From Chitinophaga eiseniae (GTDB lineage Bacteria > Bacteroidota > Bacteroidia > Chitinophagales > Chitinophagaceae), in the NCBI RefSeq assembly GCF_900167135.1, contig NZ_FUWZ01000003.1, forward strand, positions 1 through 64,000: 64,000 nucleotides of DNA. Reading direction: 5' to 3'. Position numbers and translations under genes: made by a program. Of this stretch, positions 52,317 to 60,103 are shown in pieces (position 1 is the first letter of the stretch; each line of letters starts with the position of its first letter). A model generated the notes under the pieces. That model did not search any database. It was not told the origin of the DNA and saw only the letters and a list, made by a program, of their open reading frames with translations.

Positions 52317-54169
52317 TGGCTGACAGTATTGGCCATTTCCGCGGGTACGGAGACGGTGCGTTTGAACGGAGCGATCGGGTTCTGTAACATACCGGCCAGC
52401 TGCAAACTGCCCGCCGGATCGGCGAGGTCCACCATCTGCCGGTTGTTGCGCAGCTGCAGGCGGTTGAGGCAGGACAGTATAAATTCGGGCGCGAACATAT
52501 CGTACTGTTCAAATTTGGCAGCATGCTGCGGCTGGTCGTCCTGGTAGGCATATACGCAGCCGGCAACCCGGCGCCAGAAGTCCTCTTCGCGGTAGTCGCA
52601 TTTGGTCACGAGGATATTGGACAGGAAGCGGAAGAAGCAGTCGAACACGTCGGTGAGGATGCTCAGTATCCGCAGCTCTTCCGGCACGGTAACGCATATA
52701 CGCCTGCCTTTCTCCGCGATGTCTGTATTCATCCGGAACACGCCGATTTCCTCGGTGATGTCTTTCATAATGGCTTTTACCGGCACATGGTTTTCCAGCA
52801 CGAGGATCAGGTTTTCGCCATGTGGCATAAACACGAGGTCATGCTCATAGAAACAATGCAGCAGCGGCGTCAGGTAGGCGCGCAGATAGCTGTCCAGCCA
52901 GTCATGAATGGAAAGGCCCGAAGCGGCTATCAGTGCAGGTAGCAGCGCGTTGCCGTGAAAATCGGTATGCAGCAGGGCGGCCATCGTCATCAGTTGCTGG
53001 CCGGGTTGCAGCACTTTGGCAGGGCTTTCCCGCCAGAGGCCCGCCAGCATTTTATTGTAGGGCACATGTTTACCGAAAGGCTCGTAGTAGAGATTGCGGT
53101 ATCCCACCGTGGCTACTTCGCACAACAGGGTAAAGCCGTTTTGTTTCAGGTAAGGATCTTCCCCCACATATTTCCGTATCCATTCCGTAATGGGCGGCGT
53201 ACTGTCCATGTAGTATGGCGTAAGCCCGCGTACGAAGCCCATATTCAGGATGGAGAGGGCTGTTTTGGTATAGTGTTTTTCAGGATGAGTGAGGTTGTAA
53301 AAAGTGCGGATAGACTGCTGCGCGTTAAACAGATCAGGGCTGTATCCCAGGCATACCAGGTGTTGATTGGCCAGGTCGGGCGCGCAGATGATGGCCAGTT
53401 TGTTGAACCACTGCCACGGATGCACGGGGATGAAGAAGTAATCATCCGGTGAAAGGCCGTTATCTGTCAGTTTTCTATTAAAGAGAGACAACACCTCCTG
53501 CCCCAGCTCATCGGTGATGAGTTGCTGATAAGGCAGCTCGTCTACCGCGCTGTAGGCGGTACGGCTCTTGTGGCCGGCCAGCCAGATCAACTGAATCGGC
53601 TGGTCTGCCTCCGGCGCGTACTGCCGGTAGTCGTTGGCATCGAAGCCGATGCGGCCATTGTTGGCCACAAAACAGGGGTGCCCGGAAGTCATGGCATGCT
53701 CGAAAGTCTGGTAGCCAGACCGTAACAGCTGGTCCATAGGCAGCTGCGGCCGGCTCATCATATAGGCGCTGCCGTTAAGCGTGCTGGTGATCTCTTCGAG
53801 ATATGCCGGCAGGTTCTCTGTACTGATATTTAACTGGCTGCGGAATTCGGTGATGAACAAAATACTGTCCAGCGGCAACTCCTGGCTGTTGCTCACTTTC
53901 CGGATACTGTCCGCATCGATGGACCAGTGGTTCAGGCTGAGCAGGCGGGCGAAGAAAAAGTAGGTCACCTGTTCCGCATCGGGAGCGTGTAGCCGGTACT
54001 GTGACCAGTCACCGTCGTCGCTGATCCATTCGGGCTGCAGCAGCAGCTCATGGGTAAACTCACTGATGATCTTGGCTATATGCAGCCTGTTGGCTTTTGC
54101 CCAGTTATCGGGCTGAAGGTGGGTAACAACCGCTTCGGGAGAATTCATGCGCGTTTCGTTGATATGCAT
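52313..54169 (-). CDS. IucA/IucC-family NIS siderophore synthetase (DesD-like)
   Basis: This 618-residue protein joins carboxylate to amine or hydroxamate with ATP, without an NRPS. The IucA/IucC domain covers about 130-400 with GHPCFVANNGRIGFDANDY near 159 (ATP-binding region) and FFIPVHPWQW near 247. The FhuF-like C-terminal domain covers about 410-580 with LLHTDFHGNALLPAL, FMPHGENLILVLENHVPVKA and KDITEEIG. It is the only synthetase in the operon, so a self-condensing system of desferrioxamine, bisucaberin or putrebactin type is more likely than aerobactin, which needs two. It starts 3 bases after the acyltransferase stop and overlaps the nitroreductase by 4. Confidence 0.95.
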   Translation of the reverse strand: MHINETRMNSPEAVVTHLQPDNWAKANRLHIAKIISEFTHELLLQPEWISDDGDWSQYRLHAPDAEQVTYFFFARLLSLNHWSIDADSIRKVSNSQELPLDSILFITEFRSQLNISTENLPAYLEEITSTLNGSAYMMSRPQLPMDQLLRSGYQTFEHAMTSGHPCFVANNGRIGFDANDYRQYAPEADQPIQLIWLAGHKSRTAYSAVDELPYQQLITDELGQEVLSLFNRKLTDNGLSPDDYFFIPVHPWQWFNKLAIICAPDLANQHLVCLGYSPDLFNAQQSIRTFYNLTHPEKHYTKTALSILNMGFVRGLTPYYMDSTPPITEWIRKYVGEDPYLKQNGFTLLCEVATVGYRNLYYEPFGKHVPYNKMLAGLWRESPAKVLQPGQQLMTMAALLHTDFHGNALLPALIAASGLSIHDWLDSYLRAYLTPLLHCFYEHDLVFMPHGENLILVLENHVPVKAIMKDITEEIGVFRMNTDIAEKGRRICVTVPEELRILSILTDVFDCFFRFLSNILVTKCDYREEDFWRRVAGCVYAYQDDQPQHAAKFEQYDMFAPEFILSCLNRLQLRNNRQMVDLADPAGSLQLAGMLQNPIAPFKRTVSVPAEMANTVSQ

Positions 54170-54172
54170 ACG

Positions 54173-54751
54173 TCAATTATTTTTTTTGGATTGAGAATAT
54201 TGCTGCCGGGTACAGAAAGCCAGCGCAGCGGTTTTGTGCGGCAGCTGCACTTCCTTTACGTAAGTAAAACCCGCCTTTTTGTTGAGCCGGTGGATCTTTT
54301 CGTTACCGGCATCCGGTTCTACCACTACCCTGTTGTGCGACGGGTTTTCGAAAAGGAAATCCATCACGAAGGAAAACACCTGCCAGGTAAAGCCATGGAC
54401 CGGCTTTTCCACCGGCCCTATCAGGATGTGCATGCCTACATCTCCCGGCGCAGGGTCATAAAACCGGCCGATGAGATCATGCGCAGGGTCATAACATTCG
54501 CAGAGGAAAGCTGTCTTTCCATTGATCTTCCCGATGAGCGCAGCGGCGTGCGTGTTATGATGGATAGCGGTATATTCTGTCAGCACTTCCTCATAGGTTT
54601 TGGTAGTCATGCCCCAGTAACGGGCATAGGGCTGCGTCACCCAGCGATAGATCTCCGGCGTATCCTGCCGCAGGTCCATGGGCCATAGTTCTACCATCCC
54701 CAGCGGATGGTCCGGCACTGCATAAGCGGGTATAATGTTGAGTGTCTTCAT
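54173..54751 (-). CDS. Siderophore N-acyltransferase (DesC/IucB-like)
   Basis: This 192-residue GNAT-fold protein of the AlcB/IucB/DesC family has VELWPMDLRQDTPEIYRWVTQPYARYWGM at the N-terminus. The family marks follow: GDVGMHILIGPVEKPVHGF near 104 and NRVVVEPDAGNEKIHRLNKKAGF near 140. It acylates the N-hydroxy amine, with succinyl- or acetyl-CoA depending on the product. I place the start at 54751, which gives the family N-terminus and a 4-base overlap with the transporter stop. The frame runs on upstream to 55237, but that part is only the transporter gene read out of frame. Confidence 0.92.
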   Translation of the reverse strand: MKTLNIIPAYAVPDHPLGMVELWPMDLRQDTPEIYRWVTQPYARYWGMTTKTYEEVLTEYTAIHHNTHAAALIGKINGKTAFLCECYDPAHDLIGRFYDPAPGDVGMHILIGPVEKPVHGFTWQVFSFVMDFLFENPSHNRVVVEPDAGNEKIHRLNKKAGFTYVKEVQLPHKTAALAFCTRQQYSQSKKNN

Positions 54752-55926
54752 GATCTGGATGGATTGACCGGGTGAACATGCGGGCGTGCCAGCTGGTAAT
54801 ACAGTGCCGCTACGAGCAGGTATCCGCCAAAGGCGACGATAAAAGGCACGTTTAGCGGATAATGTTCTACCAGTATACCGGCGGAAAAAGAGGCCGTCAG
54901 TACGCCCAGGTTTTGAAAGAAATGGATCTTGCTGTATTCCACGGCATAAGAGGCGGGGTCGCTGACGTGGAACAGCAGGGCGTCGAAGCGGACGGCCGAC
55001 TGGAAAAACGCCCAGCCATAGAGGCAACGGCCGGCGATGATGGCGCCCGTGGACGGCCATGATTGCAGCAGCAGGCCCGCCAGCGCCAGCAACAAAGCGG
55101 GCAGTATGGCATGCCACGGCGACTCCGGCGTTTTGCGCCGCCGGTTCATCCAGAGGGCAAACACCGCCACCGCGGCAGGGATGGCATATACAGCGCCGGA
55201 GACGATCCGCAGCTGCATGCCCGACACGCTTTCCCAATAGCGGACGAAAAACGGGCGGATGATAAAGTCACCATAATAAAAGAACAGGGTGATCACACTC
55301 AGTCGCAGCACCGTACCAGAAGGCAGCAGGTCCGCCCAACTGCGTGCAGCCTGCTCCGTTACTACCGGCCCCGGTATATCGCGGCGGGACAATAGCAGCC
55401 AGCCACTCAGACCTGCCTGAAAGAAATCTCCTGCCGCCATGCCGAGGTAAATGTACTGCGGCTGCATCCAGTCGATGACTATACCGCCAAACACCGCTCC
55501 CAGCACACTGCCCAGGTGAATGATGACAGACAGGATACTGATGATGCCCACATGTTTATCCGTGTCTGTGATGCGGAGAATGAAAGGATATACCAGCAGG
55601 TAACTGCCTTTAAAGATGATGATGGCCAGCGATACCACCCAAAACAGCCCATAGTCGGTAATAAAGGCGCAGGAGGCCGCCAGTATGCCGGCGATCACCT
55701 GCGTGTACACCAGTATGCGCAGCTCGGGAATTCGCCGGGACACCAGCGCCCATACCGGGAAAGCCACCATCACGGTGGCACACACCGCGCTGAAGTAGGT
55801 GCCGGTGATCCGTGGATCTTCTATCCCGAACCGCGAAGCGAAAAACAACGGATAAAACGGATGCATCATGTAATCACTGACCACCGCCACCAGCGTCATC
55901 AGTATGAGATAAAATCTAAGTGGCAT
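54748..55926 (-). CDS. MFS transporter, probable siderophore exporter
   Basis: This 392-residue protein has twelve predicted transmembrane helices and the major-facilitator layout (SRRIPELRILVYTQVIAG in the first loop region, ILRITDTDKHVGIISILSVIIHLGSVLGAVFGG near 115-147). It is placed inside the siderophore operon, one base after the monooxygenase stop, and overlaps the acyltransferase gene by 4 bases. Export of the finished siderophore over the inner membrane is the likely role. Some MFS proteins import ferric siderophores instead, and that cannot be excluded. Confidence 0.9.
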   Translation of the reverse strand: MPLRFYLILMTLVAVVSDYMMHPFYPLFFASRFGIEDPRITGTYFSAVCATVMVAFPVWALVSRRIPELRILVYTQVIAGILAASCAFITDYGLFWVVSLAIIIFKGSYLLVYPFILRITDTDKHVGIISILSVIIHLGSVLGAVFGGIVIDWMQPQYIYLGMAAGDFFQAGLSGWLLLSRRDIPGPVVTEQAARSWADLLPSGTVLRLSVITLFFYYGDFIIRPFFVRYWESVSGMQLRIVSGAVYAIPAAVAVFALWMNRRRKTPESPWHAILPALLLALAGLLLQSWPSTGAIIAGRCLYGWAFFQSAVRFDALLFHVSDPASYAVEYSKIHFFQNLGVLTASFSAGILVEHYPLNVPFIVAFGGYLLVAALYYQLARPHVHPVNPSRS

Positions 55927-55927
55927 A

Positions 55928-57232
55928 CTATATCAGGTGGGGTTGTGCAGGAACAGTTTCTTCATCGGCGCTTACGGCGAACTGCTGGAAGGCGATCCGC
56001 TGTTCAATGGGATACACCTCCCGGCCCAGCATCTCCCGGATGATCCAGGCATTGCGGTAACAGCCCATGCCCAGGTCGGGCGTCACAAAGCCGTGGGTGT
56101 GCAGCTCTGCATTCTGAACGAAAATCGAACCGCCATTGTCAATGGTGTAGTTACGGTTCACGGCGAAGCGTCCTTTCTCGTCCAGCTGAACTTTGTGCAG
56201 CACCGGCTCTATAAAATCGGGGATGCGGTACGTGTAGCCCGTAGCCAGTACCAGTCCGGCCGTGTGATGGGCATAGTGTTTCTCCTGCTCTTCCTGGAAG
56301 AAGGTGAGGTGGAAACCGTTGGCATCGTCGTGGGTGATTTCCCGCAGGTCGGCATTAGTGCGCAGGGAAATGTCAATACCAGACACCAGTTTCTTGGCGT
56401 AGATGGTATCGAAAATAGCGGCGATCAGGTCGTTGTTGATCCCTTTGTACAGGTGCTTCTGACGATGCAGCAGGTCATCCCGTTTGGCTTGCGGCAGGTC
56501 GTAGAAATAATCCACGTACTCCGGAGAGGTCATCTCCAGTGTAAGTTTACTGTACTCCAGCGGGTAAAACCGGGGAGAGCGGGTGATCCAGTGCAGCGCG
56601 TAACCGTAGGTATCGATATCCTGCAGCAGGTCGTAATAAATTTCCGCCGCACTTTGTCCGCTGCCGACAATGGTGATGGAGCGCTGTGATTGCAGGGCAT
56701 GTTTATGCTGCAGGTAGTGGGCGGAATGAATAGCTTTATCCATCCATTGGCGGCAGTTAGCCGGCACATAAGGCACGGTGCCGGTGCCCAGCACCAGTTT
56801 GCGCGCCCGGAGCAACTGCTGGTCGCATTGCAGCAGGTATACCTGCGCCACTTCGTCATATTCGATCTTTTTCACCGTGGTGTTAAAGCGTACTTCGGGA
56901 AGCTTGCTGATAGCCCACTGGCAATACTGGTTGTATTCGTTGCGGAGCATTTTAAAATTCTCCCGGATGTAAAAAGCGTATATACGTCCCTGTTCTTTGA
57001 GGTAGTTCAGAAAACTGAAGGGATTGGTAGGATCAGCGAGGGTAACGTGATCAGCCAGGAAAGGCACCTGCAGGGTGGTGTCCTGCATTAACATACCGGG
57101 GTGCCAGTTGAATCCTGGTCTTTTGTCGAGGAAAATACCGTCCAGGTCGGGAATGGTATGCGTGAGGCACGCCAGTCCGAGGTTAAAAGGGCCAACGCCA
57201 ACAGCCGCAAAATCATAGATCTTTTTGTCCAT
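55928..57232 (-). CDS. Flavin N-monooxygenase (lysine/cadaverine N-hydroxylase, DesB/IucD-like)
   Basis: This 434-residue protein of the SidA/IucD/PvdA family has an FAD motif AAVGVGPFNLGLACLT at residues 9-24 and the substrate-side block WHPGMLMQDTTLQVPFLADHVTLADPTNPFSFLNYL near 43-78. The NADPH motif ITIVGSGQSAAEIYYDL is near 188 and the ATGY motif LVLATGYTYRIP near 330. It N-hydroxylates a terminal primary amine to make the hydroxamate precursor. It is the first gene of the eight-gene minus-strand operon. A 17-bp palindrome lies about 95 bases upstream and may control it. Confidence 0.95.
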   Translation of the reverse strand: MDKKIYDFAAVGVGPFNLGLACLTHTIPDLDGIFLDKRPGFNWHPGMLMQDTTLQVPFLADHVTLADPTNPFSFLNYLKEQGRIYAFYIRENFKMLRNEYNQYCQWAISKLPEVRFNTTVKKIEYDEVAQVYLLQCDQQLLRARKLVLGTGTVPYVPANCRQWMDKAIHSAHYLQHKHALQSQRSITIVGSGQSAAEIYYDLLQDIDTYGYALHWITRSPRFYPLEYSKLTLEMTSPEYVDYFYDLPQAKRDDLLHRQKHLYKGINNDLIAAIFDTIYAKKLVSGIDISLRTNADLREITHDDANGFHLTFFQEEQEKHYAHHTAGLVLATGYTYRIPDFIEPVLHKVQLDEKGRFAVNRNYTIDNGGSIFVQNAELHTHGFVTPDLGMGCYRNAWIIREMLGREVYPIEQRIAFQQFAVSADEETVPAQPHLI

Positions 57233-57326
57233 AGAATTTTCATTTTATTAATAGCAGAAGATTAAAAATACGAGGGTTGGCCCGGGGCAACAATCGCCCG
57301 GCGATGGTAAAAAGAGGGTATGTCAG

Positions 57327-57343
57327 TGGTAATCAAATTACCA
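57327..57343. promoter_or_regulatory. Palindromic operator candidate of the siderophore operon
   Basis: TGGTAAT-CAA-ATTACCA, a perfect 7-3-7 inverted repeat, about 95 bases before the start of the monooxygenase gene. Read on the minus strand it includes TAATTTG, close to a -7 element, so the repeat may overlap the promoter. It does not match the textbook Fur box. It is a candidate site for an iron or siderophore regulator. Confidence 0.5.
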
Positions 57344-57386
57344 TGATCGTGGTATAAAATGCGGAGATGTTGCAGGGAGACAAAAA

Positions 57387-57425
57387 AACAGCGGGGCAAC
57401 CGCATGATACGGTTGCCCCGCTGTT
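57387..57425 (-). terminator. Terminator of the LuxR-type regulator gene
   Basis: A perfect 16-bp stem (57387-57402 with 57410-57425; core GCGGGGCAACCG / CGGTTGCCCCGC) is followed on the minus strand by a run of seven T with the stem end. It lies 20 bases after the regulator stop and separates it from the siderophore operon. Confidence 0.9.
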
Positions 57426-57444
57426 GAGCAGGCAAATGCCTTGT

Positions 57445-58104
57445 TTAGTTTTCCGGTTTAACGATGCCGGTTTCCAGTGCGTAGTTACACAACTCTACGG
57501 CAGAATGCAGCTGCAGTTTCCGCATAATATTCCTGCGGTGCGTATGAATCGTGTGCTGGCTTAGATGCATGGCGCCGGCGATCTCTTTGTTGGACTTTCC
57601 GGTTACTATCTGACGGATGACTTCTGTTTCCCGGGCGGATAAGCCTTCCGGGGGGCAACAGGCGGCTGCAGTGGTTTTTCTTCGGTCGGCCAGTAATAAA
57701 TCGAGGGCAAAAGTGCAGAAGAACTTCTCTCCCCGGATGGCGCAACAGACAGCCTGATGGATATCTTTCTTTTTGCATTCTTTGGTCAGTACGCAGTATA
57801 CGTTGCTGTCCAGCAGCCGGAAGATATCCACTTTTTTTTTCTGGCTGGAAATGAGTATCACCTTGCATTCCGGTATAACAGACAAAGTGTGGAGGAGTTC
57901 GTCGGCATCAAAATAAGCCGGATCATAGTCGAGTATCAGGACGTCCGGCTGAAAGGAGAGCAAAGCAGGCCGCAGCTCTTCACTGTTGCCTGCTTCTTCT
58001 ATCTGGTAGTTATTTTGATGGTCTGCTAACAAACTTCTGATTCCTTCTCTGTAAACAGGTTGCGCATCCGCCAGTATAATACGGGTCGTGACTGTACTGT
58101 TCAT
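57445..58104 (-). CDS. NarL/FixJ-type response regulator (LuxR HTH)
   Basis: This 219-residue protein has a receiver domain at about 5-125 with Asp13, acceptor Asp59 (VLILDYDPAYFDADE) and Lys in VLTKECKK. A LuxR-type helix-turn-helix covers about 150-212 (LSARETEVIRQIVTGKSNKEIAGAMHLSQHTIHTHRRNIMRKLQL). No kinase gene is next to it, so it is an orphan. It lies between the uptake operon (58 bases upstream) and the siderophore operon, all on the minus strand, and is cut off from the latter by a strong terminator. A role in iron or siderophore control is inference from position. Confidence 0.9.
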   Translation of the reverse strand: MNSTVTTRIILADAQPVYREGIRSLLADHQNNYQIEEAGNSEELRPALLSFQPDVLILDYDPAYFDADELLHTLSVIPECKVILISSQKKKVDIFRLLDSNVYCVLTKECKKKDIHQAVCCAIRGEKFFCTFALDLLLADRRKTTAAACCPPEGLSARETEVIRQIVTGKSNKEIAGAMHLSQHTIHTHRRNIMRKLQLHSAVELCNYALETGIVKPEN

Positions 58105-58162
58105 TAGCTGATAACACTTTACAATGACCTGTTTTTTAGATGCAAAAGATATATGGTTAATG

Positions 58163-59368
58163 TTACTTCAGGGTTACCGGTTTTTGCTGCCGGATTTTTT
58201 TTGGCTGACTGTGTTTGTTCACCTGTGGCGCCGTTTGTTTTTTATTCCTTCTTCCCCACCAGATATAAAACCCGGTAACGGGCAGCGAAGCCGCAATGAG
58301 AGAGGCCAGGAAGGCCAGGACCTTGCCTGGCATACCCAGTACTGCGCCTACGTGGATATCATAATTCATGGCGTTGATCCGTTCACCGTTACCCATATCC
58401 GAAAAAGTGCGGCGGGTGAGCATGGCTGCCGTATGCTGATCGTATTGCATGCGGGCGGCTTTGTACAACGGTTTGCCATCCCTGCGGGCAAATACAGATA
58501 CAGCCGCCTTTCCGTCTTTCGGGATGCTGACAAAAAACATGGTTCCCTGAGGCGCCTTTATCACTGCGTTGGACAATATCTTATCCAGCGAGTAGGCGTC
58601 TGCGTTAGTCGTGTCTGAAAATACCGGCGCCGGCAACACCGTAGGTTTGCCGCCATTGGCTATCCACTGTATGCTGTTGCTGACCCATGGATAGGAAATC
58701 ACCAGCCCTGTAATGGAAATGATCAGCAGCACGATCATGGAATAGAATCCGAGAATGTTGTGCAGGTCGTAGTTTTTGCGTTTCCATTTGGTAGACGTTT
58801 TCCATTTGAAGCGAAAACGTTGTTTGGCAGCGGCTTTGTTGGCCGGCCACCAGAGCACGATCCCGGAAACCAGCATCACCACAAAAATGATAACAGACCA
58901 ATTCACGATGGTGCCACCGATCTTTGGTCCGAGTAAGAGGTTGATATGGAGATTGACTACCGTATTAAAAAACTCCCATTTGGTATTTTCTATCTTCAGC
59001 ACCTTCCCCGTATAGGGGTCGACGTATATCCGGTAGAAATATTCCATGTAGGCAGCGTACGACAGCCCGTCCGGGTTCACTTTCAGCGTCCGGAACGACA
59101 CGCTCCTGTCCGCCCCTACCGGCACCTCCGCCAGTTGTAAGGTATACTTCGCTCCTATGGCTGCCTGGGCTTTTTCCCTGACAATATCCATCGGCAAACG
59201 TTGTGCGCCGGCAGGCACCTCCACGAACATTCGCTGTTTATAGACAAGCGGTTTCAGTTCATCAATGAAGGCATAGATGCATCCGGTAATACCCAGTATA
59301 AAAACAACCAGCCCGGACGCAAGTCCGAGCCAGCGGTGTATTTTCAGGATAGTTTTTTTGAAGGGCAT
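58163..59368 (-). CDS. PepSY-associated membrane protein, probable ferric-siderophore reductase
   Basis: This 401-residue protein has four transmembrane helices and PepSY_TM features: KTILKIHRWLGLASGLVVFILGITGCIYAF at the N-terminus, periplasmic PepSY segments (YRIYVDPYTGKVLKIEN near 112), NLHINLLLG, KRKNYDLHNILGFYSMIVLL near 196 with conserved His, and a last helix with FYIWWGRR. Relatives such as FoxB reduce ferrioxamine in the periplasm or inner membrane to release iron. As the third gene of the receptor operon (5 bases after the DUF4198 gene), the same role fits here, and it matches the desferrioxamine-type biosynthesis next door. Confidence 0.88.
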   Translation of the reverse strand: MPFKKTILKIHRWLGLASGLVVFILGITGCIYAFIDELKPLVYKQRMFVEVPAGAQRLPMDIVREKAQAAIGAKYTLQLAEVPVGADRSVSFRTLKVNPDGLSYAAYMEYFYRIYVDPYTGKVLKIENTKWEFFNTVVNLHINLLLGPKIGGTIVNWSVIIFVVMLVSGIVLWWPANKAAAKQRFRFKWKTSTKWKRKNYDLHNILGFYSMIVLLIISITGLVISYPWVSNSIQWIANGGKPTVLPAPVFSDTTNADAYSLDKILSNAVIKAPQGTMFFVSIPKDGKAAVSVFARRDGKPLYKAARMQYDQHTAAMLTRRTFSDMGNGERINAMNYDIHVGAVLGMPGKVLAFLASLIAASLPVTGFYIWWGRRNKKQTAPQVNKHSQPKKIRQQKPVTLK

Positions 59369-59373
59369 ATGGA

Positions 59374-60078
59374 TTATTTAGTGACGTCTTTGCAATAGGT
59401 AACGCAATGCCATACACGCTCAAAAGGTTTTCCTTCATGTTCTCCTTTTACTTCTTCGGTGAAAGTGCCTTCCAGCAGGTACCTGCCGTTCCACGCCGGT
59501 ACATAGGTGAAAACCTCGTCAGCGCTTTTCACTTTTTTGGTCCAGCCTTCGGGGGATTGCACTGTCAGCTCTGCTTTAGGCAGGGTGGTTTTGGTTTTGT
59601 GCAGCAGGGATACTTTTTCCGGCACGTTTATTTTTTTTGTACCGTTGCCTGTCAGCAATACGAAGTCGTTCTGTTTCAGGTTTTCGATGCCTTTGATGTT
59701 ATTTACCTGCACGATGCCCTGCGCATAGTAGCGGATTTTGCTGCCGCTGTACACTTCCTGCACGGTATGATCGATGTACAGCACATAAGCGCCGTCTGCC
59801 TGCGGTGTGAAAGTAGCCTTGAAGTGGTTACCATTGGGCGTACACTCCAGTTGTTGTTTTTTGCCGGAAGGGTCGATAACATAGAGTTTAAAATCCCGCA
59901 TGTTACTGAACCAGTTCTGTGTGGAGTCGCGTTCGTTGTCGGCGTATTCACCGAGGAACACTTTCACTTCCTGTGCCTGTCCTTTCTTACCGTTTACAAT
60001 GGTTTCAATCCAGAGGGCATGTCCGAAAGCTGTTGCCATGCAGCAGCATAATAAGGCGGAGAATAATAACTTTTTCAT
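59374..60078 (-). CDS. DUF4198-family periplasmic protein
   Basis: This 234-residue protein has a signal peptide (residues 1-19, ATAFG), then HALWIETIVNGKKGQAQEVKVFLGEYADN, the usual opening of the DUF4198/NikM-like family, with the histidine directly after the cleavage site. The rest is beta-rich (FKLYVIDPSGKKQQLE; HEGKPFERVWHC). Such proteins often accompany metal or TonB uptake genes and may bind metal through the N-terminal histidine. It sits between the TonB receptor (25 bases upstream) and the PepSY protein (5 bases downstream). Confidence 0.85.
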   Translation of the reverse strand: MKKLLFSALLCCCMATAFGHALWIETIVNGKKGQAQEVKVFLGEYADNERDSTQNWFSNMRDFKLYVIDPSGKKQQLECTPNGNHFKATFTPQADGAYVLYIDHTVQEVYSGSKIRYYAQGIVQVNNIKGIENLKQNDFVLLTGNGTKKINVPEKVSLLHKTKTTLPKAELTVQSPEGWTKKVKSADEVFTYVPAWNGRYLLEGTFTEEVKGEHEGKPFERVWHCVTYCKDVTK

Positions 60079-60103
60079 ATCTGTCCAGGTTTAAGTTTTA
60101 AGA

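Noticed and set aside
54752..55237. N-terminal extension of the siderophore acyltransferase frame
   Set aside because: The extension is Arg/Cys/Pro-rich and is only the MFS gene read in another frame. The acyltransferase family N-terminus begins at 54751, with a 4-base overlap with the transporter stop.
48076..57232. Aerobactin or rhizobactin reading of the siderophore operon
   Set aside because: Those pathways need two different NIS synthetases, and rhizobactin also a diaminobutyrate aminotransferase. Only one synthetase and no aminotransferase are present.
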